NCBI GenBank assembly: GCA_902624635.1
Contig: CACNYD010000001.1
Span: forward strand, 116,766 to 180,765
DNA from: an uncultured Pelagibacteraceae bacterium
Lineage (GTDB): Bacteria; Pseudomonadota; Alphaproteobacteria; Pelagibacterales; Pelagibacteraceae
DNA length: 64,000 nucleotides
Reading direction: 5' to 3'
Part shown: positions 19,112 to 28,400 of the stretch, in pieces
Position numbering within the stretch: position 1 is the first letter of the stretch
How the letters are laid out: the number at the start of each line of letters is the position of its first letter
Program-made: the position numbers and the translations under genes
The notes under the pieces: model-generated
What the model was told of the DNA's origin: nothing
Database searches by the model: none
What the model saw: the letters and a program-made list of their open reading frames with translations, nothing else

Positions 19112-20268
19112 TGCTGACAAAGAATCTTATTTTTGAAAATTTTGTAAATAAAAAAGTAAATTTAAAATTAAAAAATTATTTGAAAGAACTAATTTCCTCA
19201 AAAAGTGAAGTTGTTAATTCTTTATCAAAAAATTATAAATACAGCTACACTAAAAAATCAATCAAAAAATTAAAAAAATATAAAGATATAAGAATTTTCG
19301 GTATGGGCGGATCTTCTTTAGGGGCAATGGCAATTTATGATTTCTTAAGACATAAAATAAATAAAAATTTTTATTTTCTTACAAATCTTAATCAAAAAAT
19401 AAAATTTCCAAAAAAAAAATATCTTAATCTAGTAATTTCAAAATCTGGAAACACATTAGAAACTATTGTTAATTCTAATTTATATATAAAAAAAAATGAT
19501 AAAAATGTTTTAGTTTCAGATAAAAAAGAAAGTATTTTAAGAGAAATAAGCATGAAACTAAAATCAGATATTATTGATCATAATAATTTTATTGGTGGAA
19601 GATATTCAGTTTTATCAGAGGTCGGTATGTTGCCAGCTGAATTAATGGGTTTGGACTCAAGTAAATTTAAAAAATTTGATAATTTGGTTGCTAATAAGAA
19701 ATTTTTAAATTCATTAATAATTAATGTTTCAAATATTTTAGAATTAATTAAGAGAAAAAAATTTAACTCAGTAATTCTCAATTACGATGAAACTACTTAT
19801 AATTTTTTAAAATGGTATCAACAATTAGTAGCTGAGAGTTTAGGAAAAAAAAGAAATGGTATTTTCCCAATAATATCAAATATGCCTAAAGATAATCATA
19901 GTTTAATGCAATTATATCTAGATGGTCCAAAAAATAATTTTTACACATTTTTTTATACAAATGACCAAAATTACCAAAAGTTAAATCAAGTCATCATTCC
20001 TGGTTCTTTAAAATTTCTAAAAAAGAAGGATTTGGGGGATATTCTTCATTCTAAAATTTTAGCAACAAAAAAAGTTTTTAAAAAAAATAAGATACCATTT
20101 AGAAGTTTTTTTATAAAATCCAAAAATGAGGAAGTGCTCGGTGAATTATTTACATATTTTATTTTAGAAACAATTCTTTTAGGTAAGGCTTTAAAAATAG
20201 ATCCTTATGATCAACCGGCCGTTGAGCTTATTAAGATAGAAACCAAAAAAATTTTAAAAAGTTCTTAA
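19108..20268 (+). CDS. pgi: Glucose-6-phosphate isomerase (short form)
   Basis: Interconverts glucose-6-phosphate and fructose-6-phosphate. The sugar-phosphate SIS domains show FGMGGSSLGAMAIYDFL, ISKSGNTLETI, GGRYSVLSEVGMLPAEL and the active-site DNHSLMQLYLDGP. At 386 aa it is much shorter than the E. coli enzyme (549) and lacks that enzyme's long N-terminal extension, as seen in other compact alphaproteobacterial forms. The ATG overlaps the BamF-like gene stop, and its own stop shares TTAA with the convergent rsmD. Confidence 0.9.
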   Translation: MMLTKNLIFENFVNKKVNLKLKNYLKELISSKSEVVNSLSKNYKYSYTKKSIKKLKKYKDIRIFGMGGSSLGAMAIYDFLRHKINKNFYFLTNLNQKIKFPKKKYLNLVISKSGNTLETIVNSNLYIKKNDKNVLVSDKKESILREISMKLKSDIIDHNNFIGGRYSVLSEVGMLPAELMGLDSSKFKKFDNLVANKKFLNSLIINVSNILELIKRKKFNSVILNYDETTYNFLKWYQQLVAESLGKKRNGIFPIISNMPKDNHSLMQLYLDGPKNNFYTFFYTNDQNYQKLNQVIIPGSLKFLKKKDLGDILHSKILATKKVFKKNKIPFRSFFIKSKNEEVLGELFTYFILETILLGKALKIDPYDQPAVELIKIETKKILKSS

Positions 20269-20825
20269 TTAGCAAAATAAACTTTAGAGATTCCATATGT
20301 CCGAATATCAATAATATTAATTTTTTCAGTTATTTCTATTTTATCGTTTTTATGTCTGTGAATGATTAAAACACCATCTTTTTTTAAAATTTTTCTGTAA
20401 ATAATTTTTTCAATTAACATATTAATTTTTATTTCCTTGTAGGGAGGATCAATAAAGATTATGTCAAATTTTTTATCTATTTTTCTGTCAGAGTTAAAAT
20501 ATTCAAAACAATTATTTTTAAAGATTTGAAATTTTTTTTCTTTTTTGAAAATAAGTAGATTTTTTTCTAATACTTTAATTGCCTCAAAATAATTTTCAAA
20601 AAAATAGACATATTTAGAGCCTCTTGATAAACATTCAATACCAAAAGACCCGGAACCAGAAAATAAATCTAAAATTATAGAGTCTTTTAAATTTACATTA
20701 ATTTGTTTTGAATGTTCTAGCAGATTGAAAATTGACTCTTTTACTAAATCTTTTAAAGGTCTAGTGTTTTTATCTTTAGGTAATAATAACTTTTTTCCTT
20801 TAAATCTCCCAGAAATTATTCTCAT
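20265..20825 (-). CDS. rsmD: 16S rRNA (guanine966-N2)-methyltransferase
   Basis: A SAM-dependent methyltransferase that modifies G966 of 16S rRNA. It begins MRIISGRFKGKKL with the following TRPLKDLVKESIFNLL, has the SAM loop LDLFSGSGSFGIE, and the catalytic IIFIDPPYKE (NPPY-type motif). It is 186 aa, normal. It overlaps the purD stop by one base, so the two form a purD-rsmD pair. Confidence 0.93.
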   Translation of the reverse strand: MRIISGRFKGKKLLLPKDKNTRPLKDLVKESIFNLLEHSKQINVNLKDSIILDLFSGSGSFGIECLSRGSKYVYFFENYFEAIKVLEKNLLIFKKEKKFQIFKNNCFEYFNSDRKIDKKFDIIFIDPPYKEIKINMLIEKIIYRKILKKDGVLIIHRHKNDKIEITEKINIIDIRTYGISKVYFAN

Positions 20826-22087
20826 TACGATATAATTTTATAACCAATATCTTTTCTAAAATATCCATTTTGCCAATTTAATTTATTGATCAAACTTATG
20901 GCTTGATCTCTACCAATTTTTAAATTGCCTGATTTAATTACAAAATTTAACACCCTCCCACCATTAGAGTATATTTCTGAATTATTCATTTTAGTTCCAG
21001 CATGAAAAATATATTCATTATCCTGAAGCTTAATTTCTTTAAGACCTTTTATTTCTAAATTATTTTTAAATTTATCTGGATATCCTTTTGAAGCTAAAAC
21101 AACGCAAATGCTTTTTTCTTCAAACCATTCTAAATTTATATTTCTTAAATTTTCATTTACAGTGGCAACTACTATCTCTAAAAAATCAGTTTTAAGTCTA
21201 GGAAGTATTGTCTGACATTCAGGATCACCCATTCTTACATTATATTCAATTAAAAAAGGCTCGCCATCTTCAATCATTAAACCTGCATATAAAAAACCCT
21301 TAAATTTATTATTTATATCTTTTAAACCTTTAAGTGTTGGTTCGATTATTTTCTCTATTATTTTCTTTTCTAGTTTTTCACTTTCTAATCGAGAAGGTGA
21401 GTAAGCTCCCATTCCTCCTGTGTTTCCCCCTTTATCTCCTTCCAAGGCTCGTTTGTGATCTTGTGCAGTACCAAATATTTTATAACTGATACCATCAGAA
21501 ATTATAAAAAAACTCATCTCTTCACCTTTTAAAAATTCCTCAATTAAAATTTGTTTTGCTTCTCCAAATTTACCCTTGAAAATTTCTCTAACTGCTTTTT
21601 TTGATTGATCATTAGTTTCACAAATATAGACACCTTTTCCAGCTGCCAAACCGTCAGCTTTTATAACTATAGGAAATTTACAGCCATTTAAGAATGAAAG
21701 ACTTTCTTCAACGCTGTTGAAGACACCAAATTTTGCGGTAGGAATATTATATTTTTTACATAAATTTTTTGTGAAAATCTTTGAACCCTCAAGCTGTGCA
21801 GAGACACGATCAGGACCAAATACTTTAATTTTGTTTCGTTTCAAGAAGTCCACTATTCCGTCTACCAATGGTTTTTCAGGACCTACTATTATTATATCTA
21901 TACCTAGTTTTTTTATAACTTTTTTTAATTCTTCAAAATTACTCAATTCGATTTCAATATTTTCAGCAACAACGCTAGTTCCCGCATTTCCTGGAAAACA
22001 GTAAATTTTGTCAATATTTTTTGATTTTTTTAAAGATATACATATCGCATGCTCTCTTCCACCGCTTCCTATTACTCCAACTTTCAT
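20825..22087 (-). CDS. purD: Phosphoribosylamine-glycine ligase (GARS)
   Basis: The second step of purine synthesis, joining glycine to phosphoribosylamine with ATP. It begins MKVGVIGSGGREHAI, has the ATP-grasp elements PIVIKADGLAAGKGV and GNTGGMGAYSP, and the metal-binding EYNVRMGDPECQ. It is 420 aa, the normal length. It is divergent from the DUF2093 gene with only 24 bases between start codons. Confidence 0.97.
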   Translation of the reverse strand: MKVGVIGSGGREHAICISLKKSKNIDKIYCFPGNAGTSVVAENIEIELSNFEELKKVIKKLGIDIIIVGPEKPLVDGIVDFLKRNKIKVFGPDRVSAQLEGSKIFTKNLCKKYNIPTAKFGVFNSVEESLSFLNGCKFPIVIKADGLAAGKGVYICETNDQSKKAVREIFKGKFGEAKQILIEEFLKGEEMSFFIISDGISYKIFGTAQDHKRALEGDKGGNTGGMGAYSPSRLESEKLEKKIIEKIIEPTLKGLKDINNKFKGFLYAGLMIEDGEPFLIEYNVRMGDPECQTILPRLKTDFLEIVVATVNENLRNINLEWFEEKSICVVLASKGYPDKFKNNLEIKGLKEIKLQDNEYIFHAGTKMNNSEIYSNGGRVLNFVIKSGNLKIGRDQAISLINKLNWQNGYFRKDIGYKIIS

Positions 22088-22111
22088 ATAATTATATATA
22101 AACTATAAATC

Positions 22112-22300
22112 ATGAAAAAATTAGCTAAATTAAAATATTTACCAAATAATTTCAAAATAATTGAAAATGGCGACTATGTTATATGCGCAGTTTCAGGAAA
22201 AAAAATTTCCTTGGATAATTTAAATTATTGGAATGTAGAAACTCAAGAAGCTTATTTTTCGTATAAGGAAGCTCATCAAAAAAGAGAATTAGAAACCTAA
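22112..22300 (+). CDS. DUF2093 small protein
   Basis: A 62-aa protein matching DUF2093, a short family nearly confined to alphaproteobacteria. The pattern GDYVICAVSGKKISLDNL then NYWNVETQEAYFS fits the family core. Function unknown. It starts 24 bases from the divergent purD and ends 4 bases from the convergent acyltransferase. Confidence 0.85.
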   Translation: MKKLAKLKYLPNNFKIIENGDYVICAVSGKKISLDNLNYWNVETQEAYFSYKEAHQKRELET

Positions 22301-22304
22301 ATGA

Positions 22305-23171
22305 TTATATTTTCCATCTATTATGTGTCCAAATCCATTGGTTTGGGTTTGTTATAATCATTTTTTCTAAGATTCTATTTAGTTCAAGCGTAATTTTTTC
22401 AACTGAATCATTTTTAGAAAATTGAACGTTATCAAAAATTTTAATTTTGAAATTTTCATCTATTGATCTTTCTATATGAATAGGAACTACTTCAGCATCA
22501 AATTTTTTGATGAATTGAGCCGGAATTGTAGTTGTTAGAGCCTCTTCACCAAAAAAATTGCATTTTACTCCCTCGGACACTCTCTGGTCAATCATCAATG
22601 CAATCGATGTCCCATTTTTGAATTCTCTGAGTAACTCTTTTGTTCCGGAAATTCCTTTTTGAATTTGTTTTTTACAAATATATTTTTTTCTTATATTTTC
22701 CATTATTGGATTGAGAAATTTATTATTCAAGGGTCTATAAATTGCAGCTAAATTAATGCCAGACTTTTCAATATGCATTGCCATTAATTCAAAATTATCA
22801 AAATGTCCTGATATAAAGATTACAGGCTTATTCTTTTGCTTTACTTTTTCCAAGTTTTTTTGATTTTCTATAGTAATTTTTTTTGAAAATCTGGAAGATT
22901 GCCTAAAATCTTTTATAAAAATATATTCTGCAAAGATTTTACCATAAGTTGCCCACATATCTTTTATAATCTTATTTTTTTCATTCTCGTCTAGTCCAGG
23001 GAAAGCTATAGTTAAATTAGAACGTGAAATTTTTTTTGATCTAAAATGAGGTCCAATAGCTTTAAAAATAAAGCTTGAAAAAGATTTTGAAAATTTAAGT
23101 CCTAAAATCTTAAATAATACTAATAAGAAAATAACAAAAATAAACTGTATAAAATATTTAATTAATTTCAT
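22305..23171 (-). CDS. lpxL: Lipid A lauroyl/myristoyl acyltransferase (LpxL/HtrB family)
   Basis: Adds a secondary acyl chain to Kdo2-lipid IVA. A membrane anchor is at residues 4-24 (YFIQFIFVIFLLVLF). The catalytic HX4E motif is GHFDNFEL, followed by IYRPLNN and the conserved RKKYI / MIDQRVSEG blocks. The C-terminal PNQWIWTHNRWK is typical. 288 aa. It overlaps lpxK by 14 bases and is last in the msbA-waaA-lpxK-lpxL run. Which of the LpxL/LpxM roles it fills cannot be told. Confidence 0.88.
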   Translation of the reverse strand: MKLIKYFIQFIFVIFLLVLFKILGLKFSKSFSSFIFKAIGPHFRSKKISRSNLTIAFPGLDENEKNKIIKDMWATYGKIFAEYIFIKDFRQSSRFSKKITIENQKNLEKVKQKNKPVIFISGHFDNFELMAMHIEKSGINLAAIYRPLNNKFLNPIMENIRKKYICKKQIQKGISGTKELLREFKNGTSIALMIDQRVSEGVKCNFFGEEALTTTIPAQFIKKFDAEVVPIHIERSIDENFKIKIFDNVQFSKNDSVEKITLELNRILEKMIITNPNQWIWTHNRWKI

Positions 23172-24114
23172 TTATTTTTGTTTTTAAAAATTGAACAAGT
23201 TTATTTTCATCTTTAATTTTTATATCTATTTCTAAAAAACTTATTTTTTTTTTTAAATTTTGAGGAATTCTTTTGAAATCTTTTTCAGTTGTAATTATTT
23301 CTGCATTATTGGAATTTGCTTTATTTATAATTTTTAAAATATCTTTATCTTGATAAAAATAATGGTCAGGAAAAGAAATTTCTTCAATTATTTTGAATTT
23401 ATTTTTGAGTAGTAGTTTTCTGAAACTGTCAGGATTTCCAATTCCTGAAAAAATAATATAATTTTTATCAATATCAAATTTATCCATATTTTTTATTTCT
23501 ATTTTTGATACAAAAATTTCAATTTTTGAATTAACTTCTCTGATTTTTTTATAAATATAATCTAAATTTAATTCATCATTAACTGTTTTTAAAAATAACC
23601 CATGATAGTTTTTAAGGATATTGATTTTTTCCCTTAAAGGACCAGAAGGAATTAAGTGACCATTTCCAATCCATTTTTCACTATCAAAACAAGCAAATTT
23701 GATATCATAGTTTATCCATTTTTCTTGAAGCCCATCATCAAAAATTATCATATCAAATTTCATTTCAATGGCTTTTTTGACTATTTCCTTTCTATCACTA
23801 CCCGAAATGAAATTTGAATTGTCTTTAAGAAATTTTTGTTCGTCTATTTGACTATTATAAAATTTCTTTGCAGTAACCGGATTAATATTCATTCTATTTA
23901 ATAGATTATAAAGGTACAAAGTTGTTGGAGTTTTTCCAGTACCGCCGATATATAAATTTCCAACACATATAGTTTTTATTTCAGTGAATTTTTTCTTAGG
24001 TATAAGACTTGAAATATAATTATTGATTTTAACAAATATTGTAAAAGGATAAAGTAAATACACTAAAAAATTTGGTTTCTTTAAATCCCAAAATTTTGGT
24101 TTTTTGAATATCAT
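23158..24114 (-). CDS. lpxK: Tetraacyldisaccharide 4'-kinase
   Basis: Phosphorylates the 4' position of the lipid A disaccharide at the inner membrane. It begins FKKPKFWDLKKPNFLVYLLYPF, and the P-loop is VGNLYIGGTGKTPTT. The conserved MIIFDDGLQ and GPLREKI blocks are present. 318 aa, normal. It overlaps waaA by 4 bases and lpxL by 14 bases, so translation is probably coupled. Confidence 0.94.
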   Translation of the reverse strand: MIFKKPKFWDLKKPNFLVYLLYPFTIFVKINNYISSLIPKKKFTEIKTICVGNLYIGGTGKTPTTLYLYNLLNRMNINPVTAKKFYNSQIDEQKFLKDNSNFISGSDRKEIVKKAIEMKFDMIIFDDGLQEKWINYDIKFACFDSEKWIGNGHLIPSGPLREKINILKNYHGLFLKTVNDELNLDYIYKKIREVNSKIEIFVSKIEIKNMDKFDIDKNYIIFSGIGNPDSFRKLLLKNKFKIIEEISFPDHYFYQDKDILKIINKANSNNAEIITTEKDFKRIPQNLKKKISFLEIDIKIKDENKLVQFLKTKINEIN

Positions 24115-25346
24115 TTATTAATTTCTTTATATGTTTTATTTAAAATATCCATTCCCATATAATGTAAATCCTTTATTATTTTTTTAGAGTTATTTTTTGA
24201 ATTAAAATATCTAATGATATGTTTAATTAGTTGATGTTGATTATTAATTTTTTTTGATAAATTTTTTTTTTCAAGAAATTTATAAATCTCACTAAAATTA
24301 TAAACATTCGGGCCATGTAAAATTTTACAACCATATCTGGTTGCCTCTAATGGGTTCTGACCGCCGTGCATAACTAATGATCCTCCTAAAAAAATATTTT
24401 TACAAGTTTTGTAGAATAATTTTGTTTTTCCATAAGAATTTACCAAATAAATATCGGTATTAGGGTTAATCTTTTTTTTAGGTTCATCTAAATGAACTTT
24501 AAGATTTAAGTTATTGAGCTCTGTCTTAATTGAATTAATTCTATTGATATGCCTAGGGATAATTATTGTTAATAAGTTTTTGAATTTTTTTTTCAATTCT
24601 ATGTGCGCAATTCCACAAAGCTGCTCTTCATTAAAATGAGTACTAGATGCGCACCATGTTTTCCTTGATTTTAATAAATTAATCAATTCTTTATTTAAAT
24701 TGTTTGCTTCGTTTTCAGATTGACTAAATTTTAAATTACCAATTATTTTTATATTTTTTGCCCCTAGTTTTTTTAAATATTTTTTTGTTTCGGTATTAGA
24801 TGAAAGACATAAATTAAATTTCCCAAAGATTGAACTTGCAAAAGAGGAAAAAACTCTCCATCGATTAAATGATTTTTTTGTAATTCGTCCGTTTAGAAGA
24901 AATATCGGTATATTTCTTTTGTATAAATTATTTACAGTAATAGGCCAAATTTCAGAGTCTATAAAAAAAGCTTTTGAAGGTTTCCAATAATTTAAAAATT
25001 TTTTGGAAACGTAATTGCAATCAATTGGAAAAAATTGATGTATTGTTTTTTTAAATTTTAAATTTTTAATTATAAACGATGAGCTTACAGTATTTGATGT
25101 TATCAATATTTGATTAATTTCTTTATTTTTTTCAAATTTTTGTACTAATGGAATAATACTTTGGATCTCACCTACACTAGCTCCATGAAACCAAATTAGA
25201 TTTCCTTTATCTCTTTTTTTTGAAAAAAAACCTATTTTTTCTTTAAATCTTAATTTGTCTTCTTTACCCTTAAATATTCGAAAGATTATTATCAATGGAG
25301 AAAAAAAAAATATCAAATTTATTAAAATTTTATAAATAAAAAACAT
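24111..25346 (-). CDS. waaA: 3-deoxy-D-manno-octulosonic acid (Kdo) transferase
   Basis: Transfers Kdo from CMP-Kdo to lipid IVA. It has an N-terminal membrane helix, then IWFHGASVGEIQS (catalytic-Glu region), SEIWP, LLNGRI and the C-terminal GGSLVMHGGQNPLEATRYG typical of GT30. 411 aa, normal. It overlaps msbA by one base and lpxK by 4. The presence of the module shows that the cell makes a Kdo-lipid A outer leaflet. Confidence 0.94.
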   Translation of the reverse strand: MFFIYKILINLIFFFSPLIIIFRIFKGKEDKLRFKEKIGFFSKKRDKGNLIWFHGASVGEIQSIIPLVQKFEKNKEINQILITSNTVSSSFIIKNLKFKKTIHQFFPIDCNYVSKKFLNYWKPSKAFFIDSEIWPITVNNLYKRNIPIFLLNGRITKKSFNRWRVFSSFASSIFGKFNLCLSSNTETKKYLKKLGAKNIKIIGNLKFSQSENEANNLNKELINLLKSRKTWCASSTHFNEEQLCGIAHIELKKKFKNLLTIIIPRHINRINSIKTELNNLNLKVHLDEPKKKINPNTDIYLVNSYGKTKLFYKTCKNIFLGGSLVMHGGQNPLEATRYGCKILHGPNVYNFSEIYKFLEKKNLSKKINNQHQLIKHIIRYFNSKNNSKKIIKDLHYMGMDILNKTYKEINK

Positions 25347-27076
25347 TAAGATTTTAACTGTTTATCATAAAAGTTTTTATAAATAGATGAAGTATTTAAT
25401 AGTTCATTATGATTTCCCTCTGCTACAACTTTTCCAGAGTCTATAACATAAATTTTGTCTGAATTTAGAATTGTAGATAATCGATGAGCTATAACAATTG
25501 TTGTCTTGTTTTTTGTAAGATAATTAATTGCTTTCTGAATTTTATCCTCTGTTTCTGCATCTAAAGAAGACGTAGCTTCATCTAATAAAATTATTTTACT
25601 TCTTTTAAGTATTGCTCTTGCGATAGATAATCTTTGTTTTTCCCCTCCAGATAATTTAACACCATTTTCACCTATCATAGTGTCATATCCTCTTGGCATA
25701 CTGGTTACAAAATCATCACAATTTGATAATTTTGAAGCCTTAATGATCTCTTCATCTGAGGCGGTTAGTCTAGAGTATTTTATATTATTTTTAATTGTAT
25801 CATCAAATAGTGATATATCCTGACTTACTAGCGAAATATTTTCTCTTAAAGATGATAGAGAGTGTTCATCAATTGGTTGATTGTCTATATAAATTTTCCC
25901 GCTTAATGGCTCATAAAATCTTGGAATAAAATTTAGAATAGTAGACTTTCCCGCACCGCTATGACCAACAAGTGCAGTCATTTGATCACTTTTAAATTCT
26001 AAATTTACTTTACTTAAAACATTTTTTAAACTTTCAGAATACTTAAAACTCACGTCTTTGAAATTTACGTTTCCTTGATTAATTTTTAGGTGGTTATTAG
26101 AATTTTTGTCACTGTTATCCTCATCAATAATTGGCAATAATCTTTTAGCAGCCGATAAACCTTGGTGAATACCCATATTTAAAGTCGCCAATGTTCTTAC
26201 TGGCTGGTAAGCTAACATCATAGCTGCCAAAAATGAAAAAAAATTATTTAATTCTAATTCACCTCTTATTATCAAGCTGCCTGAGTAATAAATTAATCCT
26301 CCAATCATTAAGCCAGTCAAAGTTTCCATTATTGGTGTCGCTCTAGTCAAAACAGTCTGGATTTTAACCACTTTATCTTTAAAAGTGTTTATAATTCTGG
26401 TTAATCTTTGATTTTCATATTCCTCTGTTTGAAAAATTTTAATAACCTTATGATTTTTGATAATTTCAATAAAAAAAGAACTTAAAAAACCAGAAACTTC
26501 TTGAGATTCTGTGGTCACTTTACCAATTCTTTTACCTAAAGACTTTGCAGCAATAGATGCAAGGGGTATCATTATAATTGCAAATATTGCTAACTTCCAA
26601 TTTTGATAAAACATTACACCTATAAGTCCAATTAATGTCAAACTATCTTTTGAAAATAATAAAATTGTGTCGGTTACAAGTTTCATAACCAATCCAGCGT
26701 CATAATTGATGTGTGAAAGAAATTTCCCTGTATGTTTTTTATTCATTTTTTCAACATTTGATTTTAAAATTGATTGCATAATTTGTAATTGAAGAACTTT
26801 TTGAACTTCACCACCAACCTGAATGAGCAATGTTTTTGCTAAATAAAGAGAGATACCTTTAACTGCAAATGTAATTAGAATAACAATAGGAATTATTATC
26901 ATTAGCTTTTGATTTTTTTCGATAAAAATTTTTTCTATAGCTGGATCAAGCAAGTAAGCAATCATTGCAGTACTACCTGCAACTAGTATTGAGAAGAAAA
27001 TAGAAAGAAAAATTTTTGTAAGGTGTTTCTTTGTGTACCTTTTATAAAGATCTAATAAAATTTCTAAATTAGTCAT
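25346..27076 (-). CDS. msbA: Lipid A export ABC transporter MsbA
   Basis: A homodimeric half-transporter that flips lipid A across the inner membrane with ATP. Six hydrophobic segments fill about residues 15-310. The nucleotide-binding domain has Walker A VGHSGAGKST, signature LSGGEKQRLSIARA, Walker B IILLDEATSSLD and the switch VIAHRLST. It is 576 aa. Its position at the head of waaA-lpxK-lpxL supports lipid A as the substrate over other multidrug-type exporters of the same family. Confidence 0.9.
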   Translation of the reverse strand: MTNLEILLDLYKRYTKKHLTKIFLSIFFSILVAGSTAMIAYLLDPAIEKIFIEKNQKLMIIIPIVILITFAVKGISLYLAKTLLIQVGGEVQKVLQLQIMQSILKSNVEKMNKKHTGKFLSHINYDAGLVMKLVTDTILLFSKDSLTLIGLIGVMFYQNWKLAIFAIIMIPLASIAAKSLGKRIGKVTTESQEVSGFLSSFFIEIIKNHKVIKIFQTEEYENQRLTRIINTFKDKVVKIQTVLTRATPIMETLTGLMIGGLIYYSGSLIIRGELELNNFFSFLAAMMLAYQPVRTLATLNMGIHQGLSAAKRLLPIIDEDNSDKNSNNHLKINQGNVNFKDVSFKYSESLKNVLSKVNLEFKSDQMTALVGHSGAGKSTILNFIPRFYEPLSGKIYIDNQPIDEHSLSSLRENISLVSQDISLFDDTIKNNIKYSRLTASDEEIIKASKLSNCDDFVTSMPRGYDTMIGENGVKLSGGEKQRLSIARAILKRSKIILLDEATSSLDAETEDKIQKAINYLTKNKTTIVIAHRLSTILNSDKIYVIDSGKVVAEGNHNELLNTSSIYKNFYDKQLKS

Positions 27077-27943
27077 TTAATTCAATTTACCAATAAGAAT
27101 ACAAATTAATATTATTAATCCTAAAACGTTATTACTTTTAAAAATTTTAAGACATTTTTCCTTATCTTCTTTATCGAAACTTATAATTTGCATAACTAAT
27201 AAATGAAAAAAGACTGTCATAGCTCCTATAAAAAAATAATAATCAAAATTTAATTTGATACCAGTAAGAATGAAAAGTAAGGTGAAAATTAAATAACATA
27301 TAGATAAAAATATTTTTGGATTTTGTTTAAACTTAATTGATGTTGATTTAACTCCTATAATTTCATCATCTTCAATATCTTGAAATCCATATATTGTGTC
27401 GTAACCCAATGTCCAAAATATGGCGCCAAGATAAAGTATTATTGGAATAAGACTTATTTCCCCGTTAATAGATGTCCATCCTAGCAGTAAACCATAATTA
27501 AAAGTTATGCCTAAGAACAGCTGAGGCCAATAGGTAAACCTTTTCATCAATGGATAAGTGAAGGCAAGTGGCATAGACGCTAAAGCGATAATAATTGTAA
27601 ATAAATTAAAATTGATTAGCACTAAAAAAGCAACCAAACATAAAATTACAGAATATAATAGGGCGAGTTTGACTGATATTTTTCCTGAAGCAATTGGTCT
27701 ATCTTTAGTTCTTAATACTTTTTTATCAAATTTTCTATCAAGAATATCATTTACTATACATCCAGCAGATCTCATTAAAACAGATCCTAAAAAAAATAAT
27801 AATAAGTAAAAAAAATAAATATTTAAATTAGATGAAAAATCATATGCTAGTGAAAGTCCCCATGAACAAGGCCAAAATAATAGCATGTATCCAATTGGTT
27901 TTTTTAATCTGGTAAGTTCTACAAAAATATTTAAATGGTTCAT
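27077..27943 (-). CDS. ubiA: 4-hydroxybenzoate polyprenyltransferase
   Basis: A membrane prenyltransferase that attaches the isoprenoid tail to 4-hydroxybenzoate in ubiquinone synthesis. The first aspartate motif is NDILDRKFDKKVLRTKDRP and the second is DIEDDEIIGVKSTS; seven to nine helices surround them. 288 aa, normal. Its stop is directly against the msbA start. It supplies the quinone used by the bc1 and cox complexes in this window. Confidence 0.95.
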   Translation of the reverse strand: MNHLNIFVELTRLKKPIGYMLLFWPCSWGLSLAYDFSSNLNIYFFYLLLFFLGSVLMRSAGCIVNDILDRKFDKKVLRTKDRPIASGKISVKLALLYSVILCLVAFLVLINFNLFTIIIALASMPLAFTYPLMKRFTYWPQLFLGITFNYGLLLGWTSINGEISLIPIILYLGAIFWTLGYDTIYGFQDIEDDEIIGVKSTSIKFKQNPKIFLSICYLIFTLLFILTGIKLNFDYYFFIGAMTVFFHLLVMQIISFDKEDKEKCLKIFKSNNVLGLIILICILIGKLN

Positions 27944-27995
27944 AAGATTTTACTTGTAAATAACAAAGGCAAGATTGATAATCAAATTGATTCGT

Positions 27996-28400
27996 ATGAA
28001 TATTGATTACACTGTGACAGCTTTGATGTTTCCTGCAATACCATTATTGATGGCAGTTTACAGTAATAGATTTCATTCATTAAGTATTCTTATCAGACAG
28101 CTTCATGATGAACATGTGTATGAAAAGCACATACCTCCTGAGTGGAAAAAGCAGTTTATAAATTTAAGTGGAAGAATAACACTTTTGAGATGGACAATCC
28201 TGTTTGCTGCTTTTGGTTTTTTATTTAATATGCTAACTGTTTTTGCTCTTTACCTAGATGAAGTTTTTTTAGCTCGGATAATTTTTGGTTCGTGTTGTTT
28301 GTCTATGATTATTTCAATACTATTTTTTATAAGAGAGATTCACATTTCGACAAATGCTCTAAAACTTCATATGTCTGATATGGATGTAAACGTAGATTAA
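27996..28400 (+). CDS. DUF2721 membrane protein
   Basis: A 134-aa protein with the DUF2721 pattern: ALMFPAIPLLMAVYSNRF at the N-terminus, LIRQLHDEH, and two more hydrophobic helices. I chose the ATG at 27996 (MNIDYTV) over the TTG at 27975. Function unknown. A GATTC (GANTC) site lies 3 bases before the chosen ATG. Its TTAA stop is shared with the convergent oxidoreductase. Confidence 0.75.
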   Translation: MNIDYTVTALMFPAIPLLMAVYSNRFHSLSILIRQLHDEHVYEKHIPPEWKKQFINLSGRITLLRWTILFAAFGFLFNMLTVFALYLDEVFLARIIFGSCCLSMIISILFFIREIHISTNALKLHMSDMDVNVD

